64,000 bases of DNA from Brenneria alni. GTDB taxonomy: Bacteria > Pseudomonadota > Gammaproteobacteria > Enterobacterales > Enterobacteriaceae. Numbering within the stretch: the stretch's first letter is position 1; every line of letters starts with the position of its first letter. Positions 30,312-41,719 of this stretch are shown here, piece after piece. The notes beneath the pieces were generated by a model. That model was not told the DNA's origin. It searched no databases and was given only the letters and a program-made list of their open reading frames with translations. The stretch spans positions 1-64,000 of the forward strand of contig NZ_MJLZ01000002.1 of the NCBI RefSeq assembly GCF_003666245.1. The letters are read 5' to 3'. The position numbers and the translations under genes were made by a program.

Positions 30312-31634
30312 GTGCTAGAACGTCTATCATGGAAGAGGCTGGCGCTGGAGCTGGCTTTGTTTTGCCTGCCCGCGTTTTTACTGGGACTGATCTTCGGCTA
30401 TCTGCCCTGGTTTCTTTTGGTCGCCACTCTGGCGACGCTATGCTGGAGTTTTTATAACCAGCTTAAACTCTCTTACTGGCTGTGGGTCGACCGCAGCATG
30501 ACACCCCCTCCCGGACGCTGGAGCTGGGAACCGCTGTTTTACGGCCTTTATCAGATGCAACTGCGCAATCGCCGGCGTCGGCGTGAACTGGCGTTATTGA
30601 TTAAGCGTTTTCGCAGCGGCGCCGAGTCGTTGCCGGATGCCGTGGTGATTACCACCGAAGAAGGCACTATCTTTTGGTGTAATCATTTGGCCCAACATCT
30701 GCTCAGTTTGCGCTGGCCTGAAGATAACGGACAGAATATCCTCAATTTACTGCGTTACCCTGAATTTGCCAGTTATATGAAAGGACAGGATTTCAGCCGC
30801 TCATTGACGCTGCAACTAAACAACTCCCACCATGTTGAGTTCCGCGTGATGCCTTATTCAGAAGGGCAACTGTTGATGGTTGTACGCGACATTACTCAGA
30901 TGCACCAGTTGGAAGGAGCCAGACGTAACTTTTTTGCCAATGTAAGCCATGAGCTGCGAACACCATTAACCGTGCTGCAAGGGTATCTGGAGATGATGCA
31001 GGACGAAACGCTGGATGACTCTCTGCGCAGTAAAGCCCTGAATACCATGCAGGAGCAGACGCGACGTATGGACGGGTTGGTAAAACAGCTTTTAACCTTG
31101 TCCCGTATTGAAGTGGCGGGGGCAATCGATCTGAATGAGAAAGTCGACATGCCGCTGATGATGCGTGTATTGCAGCGTGAAGCTCAGGCATTGAGTCATG
31201 GCCGCCATGATATCGTGTTCCGCGTAAATGAGGATCTTCAGGTTTTTGGTAATGAAGAACAGTTGCGCAGTGCGGTTTCCAATCTGGTGTATAACGCGGT
31301 TAATCATACGCCGGAGGGGACGCGCATTGAAGTTTGCTGGCAGAAAATTCCACAGGGCGCGCAGTTTCAGGTCAGCGACAACGGGCCGGGGATAGCAGCA
31401 GAACATTTGCCTCGGTTGACGGAACGTTTTTATCGCGTCGACAAAGCGCGTTCACGGCAGACTGGCGGCAGCGGGCTAGGGTTGGCGATTGTTAAACATG
31501 CGCTCAGTCACCATGATTCGCGCCTGGAGATCATGAGTGAGGATGGTTTGGGTTCACGTTTTATGTTTACGCTGCCGAATCAGTTGATTGTGCCCGCCTC
31601 CCTGGCTGAGAATACCGTGAAACCCTCAGTCTGA
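30312..31634 (+). CDS. phoR: Phosphate regulon sensor kinase PhoR
   Basis: A 440-residue inner-membrane histidine kinase: two N-terminal transmembrane segments (about 10-60), a PAS domain (about 95-200), the dimerisation helix with phosphoacceptor H213 in [10 protein letters not shown], and a HATPase domain with N-box [10 protein letters not shown] and DNGPGIA/GSGLGL motifs. A GTG start was chosen at LERLSWKRL because the family begins there, with GGAG upstream; an in-frame ATG 24 bases earlier lacks family support. It follows phoB by 27 bp. Confidence 0.95.
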   Translation: MLERLSWKRLALELALFCLPAFLLGLIFGYLPWFLLVATLATLCWSFYNQLKLSYWLWVDRSMTPPPGRWSWEPLFYGLYQMQLRNRRRRRELALLIKRFRSGAESLPDAVVITTEEGTIFWCNHLAQHLLSLRWPEDNGQNILNLLRYPEFASYMKGQDFSRSLTLQLNNSHHVEFRVMPYSEGQLLMVVRDITQMHQLEGARRNFFANVSHELRTPLTVLQGYLEMMQDETLDDSLRSKALNTMQEQTRRMDGLVKQLLTLSRIEVAGAIDLNEKVDMPLMMRVLQREAQALSHGRHDIVFRVNEDLQVFGNEEQLRSAVSNLVYNAVNHTPEGTRIEVCWQKIPQGAQFQVSDNGPGIAAEHLPRLTERFYRVDKARSRQTGGSGLGLAIVKHALSHHDSRLEIMSEDGLGSRFMFTLPNQLIVPASLAENTVKPSV

Positions 31635-31649
31635 CGGAAAACCCTATTC

Positions 31650-32609
31650 ATGAAATCCGCCGTTAATATCGTGGGCGCTATTTTATTGCTGTTCAGCGTT
31701 TTCAGCATGGCGCAACCGCATCAAATACTGATGGGCAATCTGTCCAGTGCAGGTTCGGATACCTTAGCTAACCTGATGTCTTTCTGGGCGGCGGATTTTC
31801 GCCAGTATTACCCCAGCGTGAATTTGCAGATTCAGGCCGCAGGTTCATCTTCCGCGCCAACTGCTCTTGCATCGGGGGCCGCGCAACTGGGCCCTATGAG
31901 CCGTGCGATGAAAACCAGCGAGATCGATGCTTTTATACAGCGCTATGGCTACCCGCCGCTGGCAGTACCGGTGGCGATGGATGCCCTGGTGGTGATGGTT
32001 AATCAGGATAACCCGTTGCCGGGTCTGAGTTTATCGCAACTGGATGCGATTTTTTCCATTACCCGGCGCTGCGGCGGTCATAAACCGGTAAAAAACTGGC
32101 ACGATCTGGGGTTGAGTGGCAACTGGGAAAAGCGTTCGCTACTGCGTTATGGCCGTAATTCTGCATCAGGAACCTACGGGTTTTTCAAGCAACGGGTACT
32201 GTGTGGTGGTGATTTTTTGCCTCAGGTTAACGAACTCCCCGGTTCCGCTTCCGTCGTACAGGCTATCGCGGCATCAACCGATGCTATTGGCTACGCCAGC
32301 GTTGGATTTCGTACCAGCGCGGTAAAACTGGTGCCGTTGGCATCAAAAGATACGGATTATATTTTCCCCTCTACCGAGAATATACGCAGCGGGCTTTATC
32401 CTTATACCCGTTATCTTTATATCTACGTGAATAAAACCCCTGGCCGCCCATTGGACGCGCTGGTCGCTGCTTTTTTGGATCGTGTGCTGTCGGATGCCGG
32501 GCAGGCATTGGTCAGTCAGGATGGTTATTTGCCGTTGCCTGAGGAAGTGCTCCGGTTGACTCGTCTTCAGCTTGGTCTGGGCGCAATAGAAACCATTGCT
32601 CACCAGTGA
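31650..32609 (+). CDS. PstS-family phosphate-binding periplasmic protein
   Basis: A 319-residue exported protein: signal peptide about 1-22 (hydrophobic core then SMAQP), then the PstS-like binding fold with the phosphate-loop signature GSDTLANLM and AGSSSAPTAL, then NSASGTYGFF in domain 2. It starts 15 bp after phoR and is probably cotranscribed, so it should be phosphate-regulated. It is shorter and different from canonical PstS and no permease genes follow. E. coli lacks a gene here. It may be a secondary phosphate-binding protein or a chaperone-like homologue. Confidence 0.83.
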   Translation: MKSAVNIVGAILLLFSVFSMAQPHQILMGNLSSAGSDTLANLMSFWAADFRQYYPSVNLQIQAAGSSSAPTALASGAAQLGPMSRAMKTSEIDAFIQRYGYPPLAVPVAMDALVVMVNQDNPLPGLSLSQLDAIFSITRRCGGHKPVKNWHDLGLSGNWEKRSLLRYGRNSASGTYGFFKQRVLCGGDFLPQVNELPGSASVVQAIAASTDAIGYASVGFRTSAVKLVPLASKDTDYIFPSTENIRSGLYPYTRYLYIYVNKTPGRPLDALVAAFLDRVLSDAGQALVSQDGYLPLPEEVLRLTRLQLGLGAIETIAHQ

Positions 32610-32705
32610 ATCTGGACTTATCTATAAAATGAATTTTCTTCATGTAAAGTGAAAAATCTTCCATTGTCCGCTGTAAGCGCGCGTGACAGGATGCTGATTA
32701 AATAT

Positions 32706-32721
32706 AGACGGCCAGATGTCT
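32706..32721 (+). promoter_or_regulatory. Candidate tandem MetJ operator (met boxes)
   Basis: Two adjacent 8-bp units, AGACGGCC and AGATGTCT, compared with the met box AGACGTCT: five and seven matches. It lies 102 bp upstream of the MetE-like gene, where a MetJ operator would be expected. The match is by eye and only two boxes are present. Confidence 0.5.
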
Positions 32722-32822
32722 GAATGGTTTGTCGTTATGCGGTAAGCTGGCCAATATTCCATCACAATATTATCTATTGGCCATCGTGCTTTCAGTGCGC
32801 AGGCCGGTGTCCAGGAGCGATC

Positions 32823-33929
32823 ATGGCTAAAACACGTCCCCCATTCCGTGCCGATGTCGTCGGCAGTTTGCTGCGCCCGGCGGCGATTAAACAGGCCCGT
32901 TTACAGTATCAATCCGGTGAGATTGATGCGTCACAGTTGCGTAAAATAGAGGATCAGGAAATCCTTCGGGTGGTAGAACGGCAGCGGGAAACGGGTTTAC
33001 AGGTGGTAACCGATGGCGAGCTACGTCGCGGCTGGTGGCATTTTGACTTCTTTGCGGAGTTGAACGGCGTTGAACGCTACGAATCGGAAAAAGGGATTCA
33101 GTTCCACGGCATCCAGACGAAGTCACATAGCATCAAAGTCACAGGGAAAGTGAGCTTTAATCCACAGCATTCTATGCTGGAAGACTTCCGTTACCTGAAT
33201 AGCATTTCAGGTGATGTGGCGGCTAAAATGACCATTCCCAGCCCCAGTGTGTTGCATTTCCGTGGCGGGCGTAAGGCTATAGACAGCCAGGTATATCCTG
33301 ATCTGGCTGCGTATTTTGACGATCTGGCGCAAACCTGGCGTGATGCGATCCACGCATTTTATGACGCTGGCTGCCGTTATCTGCAACTGGATGACACCGT
33401 ATGGGCTTACCTGTGCTCCGACGATCAAAAGCGTCAGATCCGTGAGCGGGGTGAAGATCCTGAGCAACTGGCGCATATTTATGCCGGGGTGTTGAATAAA
33501 GCGCTGGCAGGTAAACCCGCCGACCTGGTGATTGGCCTGCATGTGTGCCGTGGTAATTTCCGCTCTACCTGGATTTCGGAAGGTGGATACGAACCGGTAG
33601 CGAAAACGCTGTTTGGTGAAGTTAACGTAGATGCTTTTTTCCTGGAGTATGATACCGAACGGGCAGGGGGCTTTGAGCCTTTACGCTTTATTAAACCGGG
33701 TCATCAACAGGTGGTGCTTGGGTTGATTACCAGCAAAAATGGCGAATTGGAAAACGTGGAAAGGGTACAGGCACGTATTGCCGAAGCTGCGAAGTTTGTT
33801 GATATCAACCAGCTTTGCCTTAGCCCGCAGTGTGGTTTTGCCTCCACTGAAGAGGGGAACACTCTGACGGAAGAGCAGCAATGGAGTAAGCTCAGGCTGG
33901 TTGTTGATATTGCCGGCCAGGTTTGGTGA
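32823..33929 (+). CDS. Cobalamin-independent methionine synthase-like protein (MetE C-terminal family, YxjG type)
   Basis: A 368-residue protein equal to the C-terminal catalytic half of MetE, the (betaalpha)8 barrel that moves a methyl group to homocysteine. Zinc ligands are recognisable as HxC in GLHVCRGN and the distal Cys in LSPQCGF, with an acidic residue in FLEYD between them. The missing N-terminal half means the methyl donor may not be methyltetrahydrofolate polyglutamate; Bacillus YxjG/YxjH are the closest class I know. The start is the ATG after AGGAG; an earlier in-frame ATG would add 33 unrelated residues. A MetJ-like operator lies upstream. Confidence 0.85.
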   Translation: MAKTRPPFRADVVGSLLRPAAIKQARLQYQSGEIDASQLRKIEDQEILRVVERQRETGLQVVTDGELRRGWWHFDFFAELNGVERYESEKGIQFHGIQTKSHSIKVTGKVSFNPQHSMLEDFRYLNSISGDVAAKMTIPSPSVLHFRGGRKAIDSQVYPDLAAYFDDLAQTWRDAIHAFYDAGCRYLQLDDTVWAYLCSDDQKRQIRERGEDPEQLAHIYAGVLNKALAGKPADLVIGLHVCRGNFRSTWISEGGYEPVAKTLFGEVNVDAFFLEYDTERAGGFEPLRFIKPGHQQVVLGLITSKNGELENVERVQARIAEAAKFVDINQLCLSPQCGFASTEEGNTLTEEQQWSKLRLVVDIAGQVW

Positions 33930-33960
33930 TAGGCCAGTCTGGCTATAGATAGCATGGGAG

Positions 33961-33984
33961 CCGGATCGTTTGATTCGGTTTTTT
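33961..33984 (+). terminator. Rho-independent terminator after the MetE-like gene
   Basis: CCGGATC and GATTCGG pair around a GTTT loop with one mismatch, followed by six Ts, 32 bp after the stop. Confidence 0.75.
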
Positions 33985-34502
33985 ATGATTGAAGCATGCA
34001 TCATATGCGGTATTTTATCTTTTTATTGCAATGTATTGTCGATACATGCACGAATCATGTATAGGATAATTTTCGATAAACATTCTTATATACTAAAAAA
34101 ATACTCCGAATTAGTTAAAAACTCTGCTTTTTAGACTGAGGCTTGTCTTTTTTCGCTATAAACGTTTTACTTATGCCCCAATATGGCTGTGCGCCAAAAA
34201 TATAACCCCTATATACTCGTCATACTTCAAGTTGCATGTGCGTTGGCTTTCCTCGCTCACCCCAGTTACTTACTGGTGTAAGCTCCTGGGGATTCTCTGT
34301 GTTGCCGCGTTACGAGGCTCATGAAAGAGACTCGCCCATAAAGGGTCAACGCTCTTCGTTGTTCAAAACGACAGCGTTTTGTCCTGCAACTCGAATTATT
34401 TAGAGTATAGATCTGCAAACTGTCCAAATTTGTCATGTACGGACGGTGATTAGCAGCACGGTTTTTCTTCTTACTGATGGATACAGGCAACACGACATAA
34501 TT
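33985..34502 (+). other. Gene-free stretch upstream of brnQ
   Basis: The first part is AT-rich with no gene visible; the second part is a palindromic intergenic repeat (listed separately); the last 90 bp should carry the brnQ promoter. No leucine-responsive site was recognised. Confidence 0.5.
34213..34408. repeat. Enterobacterial palindromic intergenic repeat (about 196 bp)
   Basis: The element starts ATACTCGTCATACTTCAAG and ends with the roughly complementary TCGAATTATTTAGAGTAT, with a CCCAG...CTGGG inner hairpin. Similar ends occur at 48.1 and 63.6 kb in this window. It resembles intergenic repeats I know from Pectobacterium, Yersinia and Serratia. It contains an internal segment with its own AACGAC...GTTTTG-like inverted repeats. 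Confidence 0.7.
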
Positions 34503-35822
34503 ATGAGTCATCGTTTAACTTCCAAAGATATCATGGCATTAGGCTTTATGACCTTTGCCTTGTTCGTCGGTGCGGGGAATATTATTTTCCCACCGATGGT
34601 GGGCTTGCAAGCGGGTGAGCACGTCTGGATGGCCGCGGCCGGCTTTCTGCTGACCGCTGTGGGGTTGCCGGTACTTACCATTATTGCGCTGGCGCACGTC
34701 GGTGGCGGTATTGATGCATTAAGCGCCCCGATCGGGAAAAAGGCTGGCCTGGTATTGGCGACGGTCTGCTATCTGGCCGTTGGCCCGCTGTTTGCTACGC
34801 CGCGCACCGCCACGGTATCGTTTGAGGTCGGACTGGCGTCGTTGGTGGGTAATGGCGCTACCCCGATATTGGTTTACAGCCTGATCTATTTTTTGATCGT
34901 TATCGGTATTTCATTGTACCCGGGAAAACTGCTGGATACGGTCGGACATGTGCTGGCTCCGTTGAAGATAGCCGCTCTGACGGCTCTGGGTATTGCTGCG
35001 GTATTGTGGCCTGCCGGTTTACCCATTCAGGCGGTTGAAACCTACCAGCATGTGCCTTTCTCTAATGGTTTTGTGAATGGCTATCTCACTATGGATACCC
35101 TGGGGGCGTTGGTTTTCGGCATTGTTATCGTCAATGCCGCACGTTCTCGCGGGGTGGAGAGTCCGGCACTACTCACCCGATATACCGTGTGGGCAGGGTT
35201 GATTGCCGGGGTTGGCCTGATGCTGGTGTACCTGAGCCTGTTCAAGTTAGGCGCGGGAAGCGGCGTGCTGGTGCCGGAAGCTCAAAACGGAGCGGAGATT
35301 CTGCATGACTACGTTCAACATACTTTTGGCAGCATGGGAAGTCGTTTCCTGGCATTGCTGATCTTTATTGCCTGTATGGTAACGGCTGTTGGCCTGACTT
35401 GCGCCTGTGCCGAGTTTTTCTCGCAGTATCTGCCGTTTTCGTACCGTACGCTGGTGTTTGTGTTGGGTGGTTTCTCCATGGTGGTGTCAAACCTGGGTTT
35501 AAGCCATCTGATCCAGCTTTCCATCCCGGTGCTGACGACAATCTATCCCCCTTGCATCATTCTGGTGTTGCTGAGTTTTACGCTGCGCTGGTGGAATAAT
35601 AGCTCGCGTATTGTGGCCCCGGTCATGTTAATCAGCCTGTTATTCGGCATTATAGATGGTATAAAATCGTCGACTTTCAAATCGCTGTTGCCAGAGTGGA
35701 GCCTGAACCTGCCGCTAGGTGAACAGGGGCTGGCTTGGTTGCCGCCATCATTGTTGATTTTGCTGGCAGCGGCTATTTACGATCGGCTGTGTGGTCGTCA
35801 GGAAGTCACGGTACGTCAATAA
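34503..35822 (+). CDS. brnQ: Branched-chain amino acid transporter
   Basis: A 439-residue inner-membrane LIVCS-family carrier that imports leucine, valine and isoleucine, probably with sodium. There are about 12 hydrophobic segments; the N-terminal signature [17 protein letters not shown] is characteristic. The start at [10 protein letters not shown] gives exactly the family length; an earlier in-frame ATG would add 19 residues. It is followed by a terminator and then proY, the E. coli order. Confidence 0.95.
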   Translation: MSHRLTSKDIMALGFMTFALFVGAGNIIFPPMVGLQAGEHVWMAAAGFLLTAVGLPVLTIIALAHVGGGIDALSAPIGKKAGLVLATVCYLAVGPLFATPRTATVSFEVGLASLVGNGATPILVYSLIYFLIVIGISLYPGKLLDTVGHVLAPLKIAALTALGIAAVLWPAGLPIQAVETYQHVPFSNGFVNGYLTMDTLGALVFGIVIVNAARSRGVESPALLTRYTVWAGLIAGVGLMLVYLSLFKLGAGSGVLVPEAQNGAEILHDYVQHTFGSMGSRFLALLIFIACMVTAVGLTCACAEFFSQYLPFSYRTLVFVLGGFSMVVSNLGLSHLIQLSIPVLTTIYPPCIILVLLSFTLRWWNNSSRIVAPVMLISLLFGIIDGIKSSTFKSLLPEWSLNLPLGEQGLAWLPPSLLILLAAAIYDRLCGRQEVTVRQ

Positions 35823-35845
35823 CACTGTGAATTTTTGATTTATAC

Positions 35846-35871
35846 ACCACAGGCAATTGCCTGTGGTTTTT
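35846..35871 (+). terminator. Rho-independent terminator between brnQ and proY
   Basis: A perfect 22-bp palindrome (ACCACAGGCAA and its complement), then a short T-run, 24 bp after the brnQ stop. Confidence 0.82.
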
Positions 35872-35894
35872 CATTTTAAACAGGTTGCTTATCT

Positions 35895-37283
35895 ATGGAA
35901 CAACAATCCACTAAGCTCAAGCGTGGGTTAAGTACGCGGCATATCCGTTTTATCGCCTTGGGATCGGCGATCGGAACCGGTCTTTTTTATGGTTCGGCCA
36001 GCGCCATTCAGATGGCGGGGCCCAGCGTTCTGCTGGCTTATCTGATTGGCGGGGTTGTCGCCTATATCATTATGCGGGCGCTGGGTGAAATGTCGGTGCA
36101 TAACCCACAGTCTGGCGCCTTCTCTCGTTATGCGCAGGATTATCTCGGGCCACTGGCGGGCTACATCACCGGTTGGACTTACTGCTTTGAGATGTTGATT
36201 GTTGCCATTGCCGATGTCACCGCTTTTGGTATTTACATGGGCGTATGGTTCCCGGCGGTTCCCCACTGGGTATGGGTACTTAGCGTGGTATTGATTATCG
36301 GCGCGATTAACCTGATGAATGTGAAAGTATTCGGTGAGTTGGAGTTCTGGCTGTCCTTTATCAAAGTCGCCACCATTATCATCATGATCGTAGCGGGGAT
36401 TGGCATTATCGTCTGGGGGATTGGCAACGGGGGTGAACCGACAGGCATTCATAACCTGTGGACCAATGGCGGATTTTTCAGTAACGGTGTAATGGGGATG
36501 ATCTTCTCGTTACAGATGGTGATGTTTGCTTATGGCGGGGTGGAAATTATCGGTATTACTGCCGGTGAGGCTAAGGATCCGCAAAAATCGATTCCACGGG
36601 CCATCAACTCCGTTCCCTGGCGCATTTTGGTGTTCTATGTGGGTACGCTGTTTGTGATCATGTCGATTTACCCTTGGGATCAGGTTGGCACCAACGGCAG
36701 CCCGTTTGTGCTGACATTCCAGCATATGGGTATTACCGCCGCTGCCGGTATCCTGAATTTTGTGGTGATCACCGCCTCGTTATCGGCTATTAACAGCGAT
36801 GTGTTTGGCGTTGGCCGTATGCTGCACGGCATGGCGGGACAAGGCCATGCGCCGAAAGTCTTTACTCAGGTTTCCAAACGAGGGATACCGTGGGTGACGG
36901 TTGTGGTAATGATGTCGGCGCTGCTGGTTGCGGTATATCTGAATTACATTATGCCGGGCAAAGTTTTTCTGGTTATTGCGTCGCTGGCAACCTTTGCCAC
37001 CGTTTGGGTATGGATCATGATCCTGTGTTCCCAAATCGCGTTTCGCCGCCGCCTGAGCCGTGATGAAGTGCAGGCGCTGGCGTTCCCATTGCGCGGCGGT
37101 GTGGCAACGTCCGTATTCGGCATTATTTTCCTGTTGTTTATCATTGGATTGATTGGTTATTTCCCCGCTACCCGCATTTCCCTTTATGTCGGCCTGATCT
37201 GGATTGCATTGCTGCTGCTGGGGTATGTGATTAAGAAAAAGCGTCGGTGTGGCGCAGAAATTCAGGCCGAGGCGAGTAAATAA
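35895..37283 (+). CDS. proY: Proline-specific permease ProY
   Basis: A 462-residue APC-superfamily amino acid transporter (AAT family) with 12 predicted membrane segments. [13 protein letters not shown] in TM1 (about 23-35) is the substrate-binding motif, and [15 protein letters not shown] in the middle is typical of the AroP/ProY/CycA group. ProY is assigned by close resemblance and by the brnQ-proY neighbourhood. Other members of this group carry aromatic or small amino acids, so substrate is inferred. Confidence 0.9.
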   Translation: MEQQSTKLKRGLSTRHIRFIALGSAIGTGLFYGSASAIQMAGPSVLLAYLIGGVVAYIIMRALGEMSVHNPQSGAFSRYAQDYLGPLAGYITGWTYCFEMLIVAIADVTAFGIYMGVWFPAVPHWVWVLSVVLIIGAINLMNVKVFGELEFWLSFIKVATIIIMIVAGIGIIVWGIGNGGEPTGIHNLWTNGGFFSNGVMGMIFSLQMVMFAYGGVEIIGITAGEAKDPQKSIPRAINSVPWRILVFYVGTLFVIMSIYPWDQVGTNGSPFVLTFQHMGITAAAGILNFVVITASLSAINSDVFGVGRMLHGMAGQGHAPKVFTQVSKRGIPWVTVVVMMSALLVAVYLNYIMPGKVFLVIASLATFATVWVWIMILCSQIAFRRRLSRDEVQALAFPLRGGVATSVFGIIFLLFIIGLIGYFPATRISLYVGLIWIALLLLGYVIKKKRRCGAEIQAEASK

Positions 37284-37297
37284 CAATCTGAGAGCGT

Positions 37298-37331
37298 AAA
37301 AAAGCCGGTTCTGAAAGGAAACCGGCTTTTT
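37298..37331. terminator. Bidirectional terminator between proY and the peroxiredoxin gene
   Basis: AAAAAGCCGGTT and AACCGGCTTTTT pair with an 8-10-base loop, giving an A-run before and a T-run after the stem, so it can serve both convergent genes. Confidence 0.88.
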
Positions 37332-37351
37332 ATGCGTCGATGAAGCAGGGA

Positions 37352-37954
37352 TTACAGCTTGTCGGCGTTTTCAGACAGGTATTTCGCTACGCCATCCGGG
37401 GACGCGCCCATACCTGATTTCCCTTTTTCCCACTGAGCAGGGCACACTTCGCCATGTTCTTCATGGAATTGCAGGGCGTCGACCGTGCGCAGCATTTCAT
37501 CAATATTACGGCCCAGCGGCAGATCGTTCACCACCTGATGGCGGACAATCCCTGCTTTGTCGATCAGAAAAGATCCGCGTAGCGCAACGCCAGCGTCTGG
37601 ATGTTCGATACCGTAGGCTTTCTGGATCTCACGTTTAACGTCAGCAACCATGGCATATTTCACTTTACCGATACCGCCTTTCTCGACAGGTGTATTTCGC
37701 CATGCGTTGTGAACGAATTCAGAGTCGAAAGAAACACCAACAACTTCAACACCGCGTTTTTGGAATTCGGCATAACGGTGATCGAACGCGATCAGTTCTG
37801 ACGGGCAAACAAAGGTAAAATCCATCGGCCAGAAGAAGATTACTGCCGGTTTACCGCTGATATGTTTTTTCAGGTTGAAATTTTCAATGATTTCGCCACT
37901 GCCAAGAACGGCTGCGGCGGTGAAGTCAGGGGCTTGACGAGTTACCAGGACCAT
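37352..37954 (-). CDS. 2-Cys peroxiredoxin (AhpC/TSA family)
   Basis: A 200-residue thiol peroxidase reducing hydrogen peroxide and organic peroxides. The peroxidatic cysteine is C50 in FTFVCPSE and the resolving cysteine C171 in EVCPAQW. A KGGIG loop (92-96) and a C-terminal YL-containing tail resemble the eukaryotic-type, over-oxidation-sensitive Prx1/Tsa group. No dedicated AhpF-like reductase is adjacent, so thioredoxin is the likely reductant. It occupies the proY-acpH interval, where E. coli has malZ. Confidence 0.92.
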   Translation of the reverse strand: MVLVTRQAPDFTAAAVLGSGEIIENFNLKKHISGKPAVIFFWPMDFTFVCPSELIAFDHRYAEFQKRGVEVVGVSFDSEFVHNAWRNTPVEKGGIGKVKYAMVADVKREIQKAYGIEHPDAGVALRGSFLIDKAGIVRHQVVNDLPLGRNIDEMLRTVDALQFHEEHGEVCPAQWEKGKSGMGASPDGVAKYLSENADKL

Positions 37955-38259
37955 AATTACTCCTGTAAATTATTGTTAGTGATGGATTGATACGAAAAAC
38001 GGCAATAAGTATATCAGACCATTGACAAAGTTCTTATTAGGGAGAGCGTACTGAGGGGGCGTAGCGGCGTAAGCCGCCGGAGCGCCCCTCGGTACGCTAG
38101 GGCCGTGTATCTCAGGCTTACAGGCTACTTTGTCAGCAACCTCAGTATATGGACTTTACCTGCGTGAATACAGACAAACAGACCAATCATTGAGATAGCT
38201 TTCAACTATCAAATTGATAGATGGTTTATATCATAATTTTATATTCATCATTCACGGGT
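37955..38259 (-). other. Intergenic region upstream of the peroxiredoxin gene
   Basis: About 300 bp without a gene. It holds the promoter of the peroxiredoxin gene and a 54-bp palindrome listed separately; near the acpH stop there is a short CTATCAA/TTGATAG inverted repeat (38206-38221) that may end acpH transcription. Confidence 0.45.
38045..38098. repeat. 54-bp GC-rich palindrome
   Basis: The arms AGCGTACTGAGGGGGCG and CGCCCCTCGGTACGCT pair with few mismatches, and the centre holds a second GGCG/CGCC-type hairpin. It is much more GC-rich than its flanks and lacks a T-tract. It looks like a mobile or repetitive palindromic unit. Confidence 0.65.
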
Positions 38260-38841
38260 TTAAATCCGCCGCATTTTCGCCAGGCGCATCATCTCTGGGT
38301 AGAATTGCCAGAAGAGTGTTTCAAATTGAGGGTAGTTTTGCTCAATATCGCTAAATGAGCCAGCAAGCGCCGCCAGTCTGGGGCGGCGAATCGACATTCT
38401 GTATAGTACATCGGCAATAAACGGTAATTCCGCATAGCGTTCCAGCCAACGCTCAGGCCATAAATAGCGATTCAGATTCTGAAAGCGATCGGGCGTTTGC
38501 GCCAGATGCGGCGTGATTTGCAACTGCACCTGGCTGACAAAAGAAGACAGCGGTATTCGCGGCTCCAATTGTTGCCAGTGGCGGGCCAGAAAGTGATCCC
38601 ACAATACATCCAGCGTAATCGGCGCGACACGGCGGTAATCAGTGCTGAAACACTGGCGCGCCTGCTTTACTTCCGGCAGGCTGTCGGTCAGTGAATCGAC
38701 CCGGCGGTGTAAACGAATACCTGCGGCGATATCATCAGGATAATGTTCCTGAGGGTTGCCGCGCACAAAATCCGCCATCAGATTGCCTAATAGCGAACTG
38801 TCAGCCAACGTGGCTAAGTGAAGGTGAGCAAGAAAATTCAT
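38260..38841 (-). CDS. acpH: Acyl carrier protein phosphodiesterase
   Basis: Removes the 4'-phosphopantetheine prosthetic group from acyl carrier protein. An HD-domain-related helical protein; the N-terminus [28 protein letters not shown] and 193-residue length match E. coli AcpH. An in-frame ATG 18 bases upstream would add MHYTAA, without family support. Divergent from queA, as in E. coli. Confidence 0.92.
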   Translation of the reverse strand: MNFLAHLHLATLADSSLLGNLMADFVRGNPQEHYPDDIAAGIRLHRRVDSLTDSLPEVKQARQCFSTDYRRVAPITLDVLWDHFLARHWQQLEPRIPLSSFVSQVQLQITPHLAQTPDRFQNLNRYLWPERWLERYAELPFIADVLYRMSIRRPRLAALAGSFSDIEQNYPQFETLFWQFYPEMMRLAKMRRI

Positions 38842-38954
38842 GGCAGCAGTATAATGCATTCCGTTGGCGGCGTGCTTATTTCTTGCAGCTATGCGCTTGC
38901 GGCTCTAGACTAGGCCGCCCTTTTTTAATGTATTAAACAGCTAAGTGAATTGTC

Positions 38955-40022
38955 ATGCGTGTTGCCGATTTTTCGTTTGAACTTCCTGAATCATTAATTG
39001 CCCACTATCCACAGGCCAAGCGCAGTGGTTGCCGACTGTTGTCATTGGATGGGCCGACGGGAAATCTGACGCACGGCGTGTTTACCGATTTACTGAACAA
39101 GTTGGAGGCAGGCGATCTGCTGGTGTTTAACGATACGCGGGTGATCCCGGCCCGGCTGTTTGGCCGTAAAACCAGCGGCGGCAAGCTGGAAGTGCTGGTT
39201 GAACGCGTGCTGGATGAGCACCGTGTGCTGGCACATGTGCGAGCATCAAAAGCGCCGAAACCCGGAACCGGGCTGTTGCTCGGCGATGATGACAGCGTCA
39301 GGGCGACGATGGTGGCCCGCCATGATGCGTTGTTCGAACTCCGTTTTGATGATCCCCGCGATGTGTTGTCGATCCTGAATGATATCGGCCATATCCCATT
39401 ACCGCCCTATATTGACAGGCCGGATGAAGAAGCCGACCGCGAGCTATACCAAACGGTTTACAGCCAGCGTCCGGGTGCGGTGGCGGCGCCAACGGCGGGT
39501 TTGCATTTTGATGAACCGATGCTGGCAGCGTTGCGTGAAAAAGGCGTGGAAATGGCGTTTGTTACGCTGCATGTCGGGGCGGGAACATTCCAGCCAGTGC
39601 GGGTGGAGACGATAGAAGACCACGTCATGCACGCTGAATATGCCGAAGTACCGCAGGACGTGGTTGACGCGGTACTGGCCTGTAAAGCGCGGGGAAACAG
39701 AGTGGTGGCGGTGGGGACTACCTCCGTTCGTTCGCTGGAAAGCGCCGCGCAAGCGAGCCAGGGGGCGCTGATTGCCCCTTTTTTGGGCGACACCCGTATC
39801 TTTATTTATCCCGGCTATCACTACCAGATCATTGATGCATTGGTGACTAACTTCCATCTGCCTGAGTCCACGCTGATTATGTTGGTGTCTGCTTTTGCTG
39901 GTTACCGGCACACTATGTCGGCCTACCGGCAGGCGGTCGCCGAACAATATCGTTTTTTCAGCTATGGGGACGCCATGTTTATTACGCGCAACCCGCAGGC
40001 TGAACAGGAGAAGGCCGGATGA
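38955..40022 (+). CDS. queA: S-adenosylmethionine:tRNA ribosyltransferase-isomerase
   Basis: Transfers and isomerises the ribose of S-adenosylmethionine onto 7-aminomethyl-7-deazaguanine in tRNA, making epoxyqueuosine. Family signatures include [11 protein letters not shown] near 58-68, [14 protein letters not shown] near 175-188 and [18 protein letters not shown] near 300. The 355 residues are normal. First gene of the queA-tgt-yajC-secD-secF series, which is often a single transcription unit in enterobacteria. Confidence 0.97.
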   Translation: MRVADFSFELPESLIAHYPQAKRSGCRLLSLDGPTGNLTHGVFTDLLNKLEAGDLLVFNDTRVIPARLFGRKTSGGKLEVLVERVLDEHRVLAHVRASKAPKPGTGLLLGDDDSVRATMVARHDALFELRFDDPRDVLSILNDIGHIPLPPYIDRPDEEADRELYQTVYSQRPGAVAAPTAGLHFDEPMLAALREKGVEMAFVTLHVGAGTFQPVRVETIEDHVMHAEYAEVPQDVVDAVLACKARGNRVVAVGTTSVRSLESAAQASQGALIAPFLGDTRIFIYPGYHYQIIDALVTNFHLPESTLIMLVSAFAGYRHTMSAYRQAVAEQYRFFSYGDAMFITRNPQAEQEKAG

Positions 40023-40130
40023 TTTTCCGGTTTCTGAATTACTCTACGCGCCGCAGACCAGGCTCTGTCAGGCGTTAATCTGGCATTATCAATATCAACA
40101 TCAGACTGTTTTTCTGATGCTGGAGGCTAA

Positions 40131-41276
<1,146 letters not shown>

Positions 41277-41359
41277 CAGTCGGCATTAATGTCATTTTTA
41301 TCGTATTCAATTTTGTCGTTTTGATAACTTATCTTTTTGATTACAAAGAGGAAATATAA

Positions 41360-41692
41360 ATGAGTCTTTTTATCTCCGATGCTGTGGCCGCGACCGGCGC
41401 TCCGGCTCAGGGAAGCCCGTACTCTCTGGTTATTATGCTGGCCGTTTTTGGTCTGATTTTCTACTTTATGATCCTGCGTCCACAGCAAAAACGCGCCAAG
41501 GAACATAAAAAGTTAATGGATTCCATCAGCAAGGGTGATGAAGTCTTAACTACCGGTGGTCTGGTTGGGCGTGTAACTAAAGTGTCTGAAACTGGCTACA
41601 TCGCCATTGCATTGAATGACACCAATGAAGTGGTTATCAAACGTGATTTCGTGGCTGCCGTGCTGCCGAAGGGCACGATTAAGGCCCTGTAA
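41360..41692 (+). CDS. yajC: Sec translocase accessory subunit YajC
   Basis: A 110-residue inner-membrane protein that joins SecDF in the holotranslocon. One transmembrane helix (about 22-42, VIMLAVFGLIFYFMILRPQQKRAK) is followed by a cytoplasmic domain with the GDEVLTTGGLVGRV motif. It lies between tgt and secD as in most proteobacteria. Confidence 0.96.
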   Translation: MSLFISDAVAATGAPAQGSPYSLVIMLAVFGLIFYFMILRPQQKRAKEHKKLMDSISKGDEVLTTGGLVGRVTKVSETGYIAIALNDTNEVVIKRDFVAAVLPKGTIKAL

Positions 41693-41719
41693 TTTTTGAT
41701 TTTCCCGAAGGGAACTGCC

